NCBI GenBank assembly: GCA_004352715.1
Contig: SCFE01000080.1
Span: 1,025,523-1,089,522 of the forward strand
Source: Hofstenia miamia
Taxonomy: Eukaryota; Xenacoelomorpha; Acoela
Direction of reading: 5' to 3'
DNA: 64,000 nt
Under the pieces are notes generated by a model. It did no database searches, was not told where the DNA came from, and saw only the letters and a list, made by a program, of their open reading frames with translations. Position 1 is the first letter of the stretch. Each line of letters begins with the position of its first letter. The position numbers and the translations under genes are program-made. Below are positions 58,937-64,000 of the stretch, one piece after another.

Positions 58937-59936
58937 NNNNNNNNNNNNNNNNNNNNNNNNNNNNNNNNNNNNNNNNNNNNNNNNNNNNNNNNNNNNNNNN
59001 NNNNNNNNNNNNNNNNNNNNNNNNNNNNNNNNNNNNNNNNNNNNNNNNNNNNNNNNNNNNNNNNNNNNNNNNNNNNNNNNNNNNNNNNNNNNNNNNNNNN
59101 NNNNNNNNNNNNNNNNNNNNNNNNNNNNNNNNNNNNNNNNNNNNNNNNNNNNNNNNNNNNNNNNNNNNNNNNNNNNNNNNNNNNNNNNNNNNNNNNNNNN
59201 NNNNNNNNNNNNNNNNNNNNNNNNNNNNNNNNNNNNNNNNNNNNNNNNNNNNNNNNNNNNNNNNNNNNNNNNNNNNNNNNNNNNNNNNNNNNNNNNNNNN
59301 NNNNNNNNNNNNNNNNNNNNNNNNNNNNNNNNNNNNNNNNNNNNNNNNNNNNNNNNNNNNNNNNNNNNNNNNNNNNNNNNNNNNNNNNNNNNNNNNNNNN
59401 NNNNNNNNNNNNNNNNNNNNNNNNNNNNNNNNNNNNNNNNNNNNNNNNNNNNNNNNNNNNNNNNNNNNNNNNNNNNNNNNNNNNNNNNNNNNNNNNNNNN
59501 NNNNNNNNNNNNNNNNNNNNNNNNNNNNNNNNNNNNNNNNNNNNNNNNNNNNNNNNNNNNNNNNNNNNNNNNNNNNNNNNNNNNNNNNNNNNNNNNNNNN
59601 NNNNNNNNNNNNNNNNNNNNNNNNNNNNNNNNNNNNNNNNNNNNNNNNNNNNNNNNNNNNNNNNNNNNNNNNNNNNNNNNNNNNNNNNNNNNNNNNNNNN
59701 NNNNNNNNNNNNNNNNNNNNNNNNNNNNNNNNNNNNNNNNNNNNNNNNNNNNNNNNNNNNNNNNNNNNNNNNNNNNNNNNNNNNNNNNNNNNNNNNNNNN
59801 NNNNNNNNNNNNNNNNNNNNNNNNNNNNNNNNNNNNNNNNNNNNNNNNNNNNNNNNNNNNNNNNNNNNNNNNNNNNNNNNNNNNNNNNNNNNNNNNNNNN
59901 NNNNNNNNNNNNNNNNNNNNNNNNNNNNNNNNNNNN
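58937..59936. other. assembly gap (1,000 N)
   Basis: Exactly 1,000 N. Confidence 0.99.
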
Positions 59937-60127
59937 AAGGGTCGACTATCCAGTCGTTTCAAGCATTGATTATTTCATACATGTATCAATCGATAGTCAG
60001 ACTAGGCAAGAATCGAAAAACTCCTAACTGTAACATAAGTGTGGTTTCGTGACTGGCACAAGGACCCTTTGAATTGATCCCGTGATGGAATCCAGCCACT
60101 ACTTGACACAACTTGCCTAGCTGCACA

Positions 60128-60133
60128 TTTTAT
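60128..60133 (-). promoter_or_regulatory. possible polyadenylation signal
   Basis: AATAAA on the minus strand about 410 bases downstream of the stop of the long minus-strand ORF (60541). It is the first clear signal I noticed there and would fit a short 3' UTR. Confidence 0.3.
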
Positions 60134-60540
60134 TAAATAATCAAACCAGATAAGAGTAGAATGAAAATAAAATAAACTCCGAAGAATTTATTGTCCATCA
60201 ACATTCTGGTTAGTTCAAAGCTATTTTTAAAATTTTCCAAAAAGTACCTGCCGATTTTAAATTTCAAATGATTCGTCTGCCAATATGGCTGTTCCTACGT
60301 AAGCGTTATTTCGCTCAATTTAATTTGTCAAATGTTACTTGATCAGCTAACAAGTTTTCCTTATTTTGAACAATATTAAAGCTTAGTTGCATCTTACAAA
60401 AATAACTAAGATCATTAACTAAATTTTTACAATCAATTCTAATTATTATTAATCATTCGACGTTGTTCCTCGCTTTGCAGCTTAGTTGCTTTTGGATGAT
60501 GCTACACGCCCTCCTCAGCTTGCGTTAGGGACAGCACAGG

Positions 60541-61900
60541 TCATTCTCCATGCACGAGAGTGTCTGCTTGTCGTATGAGTGATTCCGCCTCAGCTTCTTC
60601 CCATGTTATCATTGCATATTCTGCTTGTTTTGACATTTTTAGTACTGCTTCACGTTCAGTTGTGACAGTATTCGTGTATTTCAAGAACCGAGTTTCTCTA
60701 ATGTTTTCTGCTATCGGTGTTAGTTGTCGCAGCTCATTCATTTTCTCAGAGAAAATTCCAAAATATTTTTTGTATAGACTGATGCCTTTTAGTGCTATCA
60801 GAAGCGTCATCTGAGCATCTGCTTTACAAGTGTGGGCTAGATCCGCTCTCATCTGCGTATTTGGATAGAAAAATGTAAACACCTTCTGTAGGCTGCGCAT
60901 ATTTGCCACATCCTTATAGAAGAAGCTAATGTTCTCTATTACCTCCTGTTCTGATATATCGCCAGGATCGTTTTTCCCAATTCGCATCATCATTACGATC
61001 TCCACATGTTTCGTTACGTCATAGTAATGGTAATTTTGCTCCCACAGATCGGTCCATACTATATCATTAACTCCTGAGAATAAAATGACTGCTCGCGGTT
61101 GTTGTAGTTCGATTTCTCTCCTCAGCTCTTGGAGTTGGATATGTATTGCTTCCCCTTCTGTGTATAATTGATCTGGGGTGATGTTTCCTTCGATGTAGAT
61201 GCGTTCTTTATTGTCATTATCTAATAATATCTTTTTCGTCTTCTTGTAGTCCTCCTGTTGTATCATTTCTATTGCTTTGCTCCAAGAATTTACGTATGAT
61301 TTATATTCGTGTAAGAATGTTTTTGCTGGTCGGACCTCTTTCAGGAGTCTCCATCTCGGCAGTACCATGGGTATTGCTACTGTTTTTGGCGGCGTACACA
61401 ATAAGATCTTTGTATCTACTAATCTTTCGATTTCATCATAGGTGCCAGTTGTGTTCAATGCTGTTGCTAAACTGATGGTGGCGGGGTAGTTCATCTTTGC
61501 TTCTGGGATTGTCTCCCAAAACGATTGTGTTAGTCCCCGTTTGCTTAGCTTTATCCGTATGTGTTCCTGTATATCGATTTTTGATGTAATACATTCGACG
61601 TCCAGTGCAATTTGGTTAAATGGCTTTAATAGCTCCTCTAACTCTGTACGCGTAAATGCTTCCATGAACATTAACTTCATCATTGCGACCATTTGTTGCT
61701 CTCTTATCCTCTGGTAGTTTCTTTCTGTTATCTCCCTTCTTTCCTTTGTAACTTTTATTTCTACCAGGAATCGTTCATCATCTGTATCAATCCATTCTAT
61801 CGTACTATCTTGGCTCCTGTCTCCCCACTTTTTGATGTTTATTTGGTCAATCATTGTTTGTGTTTGTGGGGATAGTAGTAGTTGTGATGAGGTTAGAAGT
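60541..61900 (-). CDS. long intact ORF, unrecognised protein, N-terminus possibly in gap
   Basis: 437 codons from the Met at 61854 to TGA at 60541. The frame stays open upstream of that Met into the gap, so the true start is unknown. The protein is Glu/Lys/Arg-rich and looks mainly helical, with aromatic clusters. Visible stretches: TDDERFLVEIKVTKERREIT near residue 25 (D...E-x-K, a pattern also found in PD-(D/E)xK nucleases, but short and unsupported), then RAVILFSGVNDIVWTDLWEQ near residue 255, IENISFFYKDVANMRSLQKV, and a C-terminus with WEEAEAESLIRQAD. No zinc finger, RT, integrase or transmembrane segment. GC is visibly higher than in the window at large and the ORF has no disruption, in contrast to the surrounding decayed transposons. 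It could be a gene of an uncharacterised large mobile element, an integrated virus, or a lineage-specific host gene. I cannot name a family. Confidence 0.7.
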
Positions 61901-62900
61901 NNNNNNNNNNNNNNNNNNNNNNNNNNNNNNNNNNNNNNNNNNNNNNNNNNNNNNNNNNNNNNNNNNNNNNNNNNNNNNNNNNNNNNNNNNNNNNNNNNNN
62001 NNNNNNNNNNNNNNNNNNNNNNNNNNNNNNNNNNNNNNNNNNNNNNNNNNNNNNNNNNNNNNNNNNNNNNNNNNNNNNNNNNNNNNNNNNNNNNNNNNNN
62101 NNNNNNNNNNNNNNNNNNNNNNNNNNNNNNNNNNNNNNNNNNNNNNNNNNNNNNNNNNNNNNNNNNNNNNNNNNNNNNNNNNNNNNNNNNNNNNNNNNNN
62201 NNNNNNNNNNNNNNNNNNNNNNNNNNNNNNNNNNNNNNNNNNNNNNNNNNNNNNNNNNNNNNNNNNNNNNNNNNNNNNNNNNNNNNNNNNNNNNNNNNNN
62301 NNNNNNNNNNNNNNNNNNNNNNNNNNNNNNNNNNNNNNNNNNNNNNNNNNNNNNNNNNNNNNNNNNNNNNNNNNNNNNNNNNNNNNNNNNNNNNNNNNNN
62401 NNNNNNNNNNNNNNNNNNNNNNNNNNNNNNNNNNNNNNNNNNNNNNNNNNNNNNNNNNNNNNNNNNNNNNNNNNNNNNNNNNNNNNNNNNNNNNNNNNNN
62501 NNNNNNNNNNNNNNNNNNNNNNNNNNNNNNNNNNNNNNNNNNNNNNNNNNNNNNNNNNNNNNNNNNNNNNNNNNNNNNNNNNNNNNNNNNNNNNNNNNNN
62601 NNNNNNNNNNNNNNNNNNNNNNNNNNNNNNNNNNNNNNNNNNNNNNNNNNNNNNNNNNNNNNNNNNNNNNNNNNNNNNNNNNNNNNNNNNNNNNNNNNNN
62701 NNNNNNNNNNNNNNNNNNNNNNNNNNNNNNNNNNNNNNNNNNNNNNNNNNNNNNNNNNNNNNNNNNNNNNNNNNNNNNNNNNNNNNNNNNNNNNNNNNNN
62801 NNNNNNNNNNNNNNNNNNNNNNNNNNNNNNNNNNNNNNNNNNNNNNNNNNNNNNNNNNNNNNNNNNNNNNNNNNNNNNNNNNNNNNNNNNNNNNNNNNNN
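61901..62900. other. assembly gap (1,000 N) between divergent ORFs
   Basis: Exactly 1,000 N. The relative orientation and distance of the ORFs on each side depend on scaffolding. Confidence 0.99.
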
Positions 62901-64000
62901 AACAAAGACTTCACATTGGAAACAGTGCAAGCACTGATGGCATATAAAGAGCAGATAGCTAAAATCCCGGAGATAAATATAGATGAAGAAAACCTAACAA
63001 TTATACACGTCCTAAGAGAAAAAGAATACACTAAGCATTTGCAGAAACAAATCGATCAAACAGTACGAATGGCGAGAGTACAACAAATCAGAATAGTCGT
63101 CATAGCAATGAAAGAACATCTAGAAGAATTACCGAGCTTCCTAAAGGACATGGTACTAAGAGCAGAAAATTTCTTCCCATGGGAAAAGAAAGAATTCACG
63201 ATCTCCGAGATAATCCGTTTCGACTTACAGATCGATTACTGGGCGCAGATATATGGAATAATGGTAGATCAGAGTATAGCAATAGACCTCTTCCGACAAA
63301 CAAAAACAGCGGAAATGTTACAACAGACCGAAGGATTGGAGAAAGCCATGACATTATTCATTAAATGCAGCATGACACAACGCCAGGAGCACTTAGAAGA
63401 AATCCAAAAAGTCTGGGCGAACATGAAATTGCAAAAGAAAACAGATGAATCATGGCCCGAAATAAAAATAGAGGCACCAGCACGAAAATATCACAAAACG
63501 GTGGAAATGGTACTATCGGAAATCAATAGAGCATATGAGTTAAATACAAAGAAAGACTTCCGCAAATTGATATTGGAGGAGAAGAACGCGCCGGAAATCA
63601 GATATAGAACGTCCGCATGGCTGCTAGCAATATGGCTCACAGAAGAAAAAGACCTCAGGCTACCCGTAACAAGAAACCAAAGGGTGAAACTTACGAAAGC
63701 AAAGAAGTTCGAGATTGCGTTATCACCTATGAACACACAAACAAAAAATTGGATATTGAAGGGCCACGTCCAAAAGACTGAATCACCAAACAAAAACGAG
63801 AGACCGATGCAGACGATGGAAAAATTAGTAAGTAGGCTGATAACAAAACATCACCCAANNNNNNNNNNNNNCAAAACGGTGGAAATGGTATTATCGGAAA
63901 TCAATAGAGCATATGAGTTAAATACAAAGAAAGACTTCCGCAAATTGATATTGGAGGAGAAGAACGCGCCGGAAATCAGATATAGAACGTCCACATGGCT
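62901..64000 (+). CDS. long open frame, unrecognised protein, both ends outside
   Basis: Frame 1 from 62901 is open for 319 codons to a 13-N gap (63859-63871) and stays open, in the same frame, to the window edge. It starts NKDFTLETVQALMAYKEQIA and is Lys/Glu/Gln-rich and apparently helical, with a Trp-containing part (FFPWEKKEFTISEIIRFDLQ; YWAQIYGIMVDQSIAIDLFR) and a basic C-terminal part (LPVTRNQRVKLTKAKKFEIA). First Met in view at 62937. Codons often end in A, and GC is higher than in the rest of the window. No known domain recognised. After the small gap the sequence returns to KTVEMVLSEINRAYELNTKK, already seen at 63495, i.e. a repeat of at least 42 codons with one Ala-to-Thr change and a synonymous change. 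Similar base use and spacing suggest it belongs with the ORF at 60541-61900. Confidence 0.65.
63495..64000 (+). repeat. in-frame duplication within the long plus-strand ORF
   Basis: 63495-63622 and 63873-64000 are the same sequence except for CTA/TTA (Leu, silent) and GCA/ACA (Ala/Thr). The offset is 378 bases (126 codons) including the 13 N. It could be a real internal repeat or two overlapping allelic contigs placed in series. Confidence 0.85.

Noticed and set aside
60000-60120. LTR/primer-binding-site-like sequence beside the minus-strand ORF (TGGCTGGATTCCATCACGGG on the minus strand)
   Set aside because: No second LTR, no RT or integrase, and the site does not clearly match a tRNA 3' end.
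61040-61100. SGNH-hydrolase block III (GVND) in the 437-codon ORF
   Set aside because: A four-residue match only; no GDS block or D-x-x-H at the expected places.
1-64000. CRISPR arrays, bacterial operons, tRNA or rRNA genes
   Set aside because: No regularly spaced repeats with unique spacers, no tRNA cloverleaf with A and B boxes, and no rRNA core sequence was noticed; the DNA is eukaryotic.

Overview
This is a eukaryotic, almost certainly metazoan, draft-assembly window. It is strongly AT-rich, carries long (TA)n, (CAT)n, (TAG)n and (GATA)n microsatellites, and is broken by N runs: four of exactly 1,000 N, several of estimated size, and three single-N joins. Coding capacity is almost entirely transposable-element debris. 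The mix (Penelope-like element with GIY-YIG nuclease, Polinton/Maverick, piggyBac, Tc1/IS630, pogo/Tigger, a Merlin-like element, several LINEs and a Ty3/gypsy-like LTR element) suits an aquatic invertebrate genome, but nothing here fixes the species. There are no bacterial features such as operons, Shine-Dalgarno sites or CRISPR arrays.

Layout. 1-1500: 5' part of an LTR retrotransposon on the minus strand (gag-like coiled-coil ORF, primer-binding site, LTR). 2008-4396: a roughly 1.1 kb duplicated block around a small gap, with a possible terminal host exon on the minus strand. 4907-8200: an old IS630/Tc1-type transposase on the plus strand, split by unrelated sequence that holds a second, complete but dead, Tc1-like element (5987-7021). 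10-14.3 kb: a degraded retroelement-like region carrying a Merlin-like insertion with about 200 bp inverted repeats and an 8-bp target duplication. 14-26 kb: mostly non-coding, with microsatellites, a 430-bp duplicated block, a piggyBac MITE, a fold-back MITE and two short exon-like segments. 26.3-29.2 kb: a pogo/Tigger remnant followed by a LINE ending in (TAG)n. 29.5-33.1 kb: a 1.8 kb direct tandem duplication. 35.4-35.8 kb: two phase-compatible exons of an apparent extracellular protein separated by a 39-bp intron, the best host-gene candidate. 36.0-37.2 kb: a Penelope-like element on the minus strand. 37.5-42.0 kb: duplicated assembly blocks leading into a complete piggyBac element with decayed transposase. 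44.6-46.6 kb: inverted termini enclosing a Polinton fragment (DNA polymerase B exonuclease region and adenovirus-type protease). 46.7-48.4 kb: a LINE. 48.9-49.1 kb: a short conserved repeat. 49.5-53.0 kb: two LINEs in head-to-head orientation. 53-58.9 kb: GC-richer MITE-like pieces and minisatellites.

60.5-64.0 kb differs from the rest. Two long uninterrupted reading frames, visibly GC-richer, point away from each other across a 1-kb gap. I recognise neither product. They are intact while nearly everything else in the window is broken, which makes them the main candidates for an undescribed element or gene family.

An assembly-level pattern recurs: two of the duplicated blocks end exactly at piggyBac TTAA target sites next to a single N. 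This is what would be expected if the assembler placed empty and filled alleles of polymorphic insertions in series.
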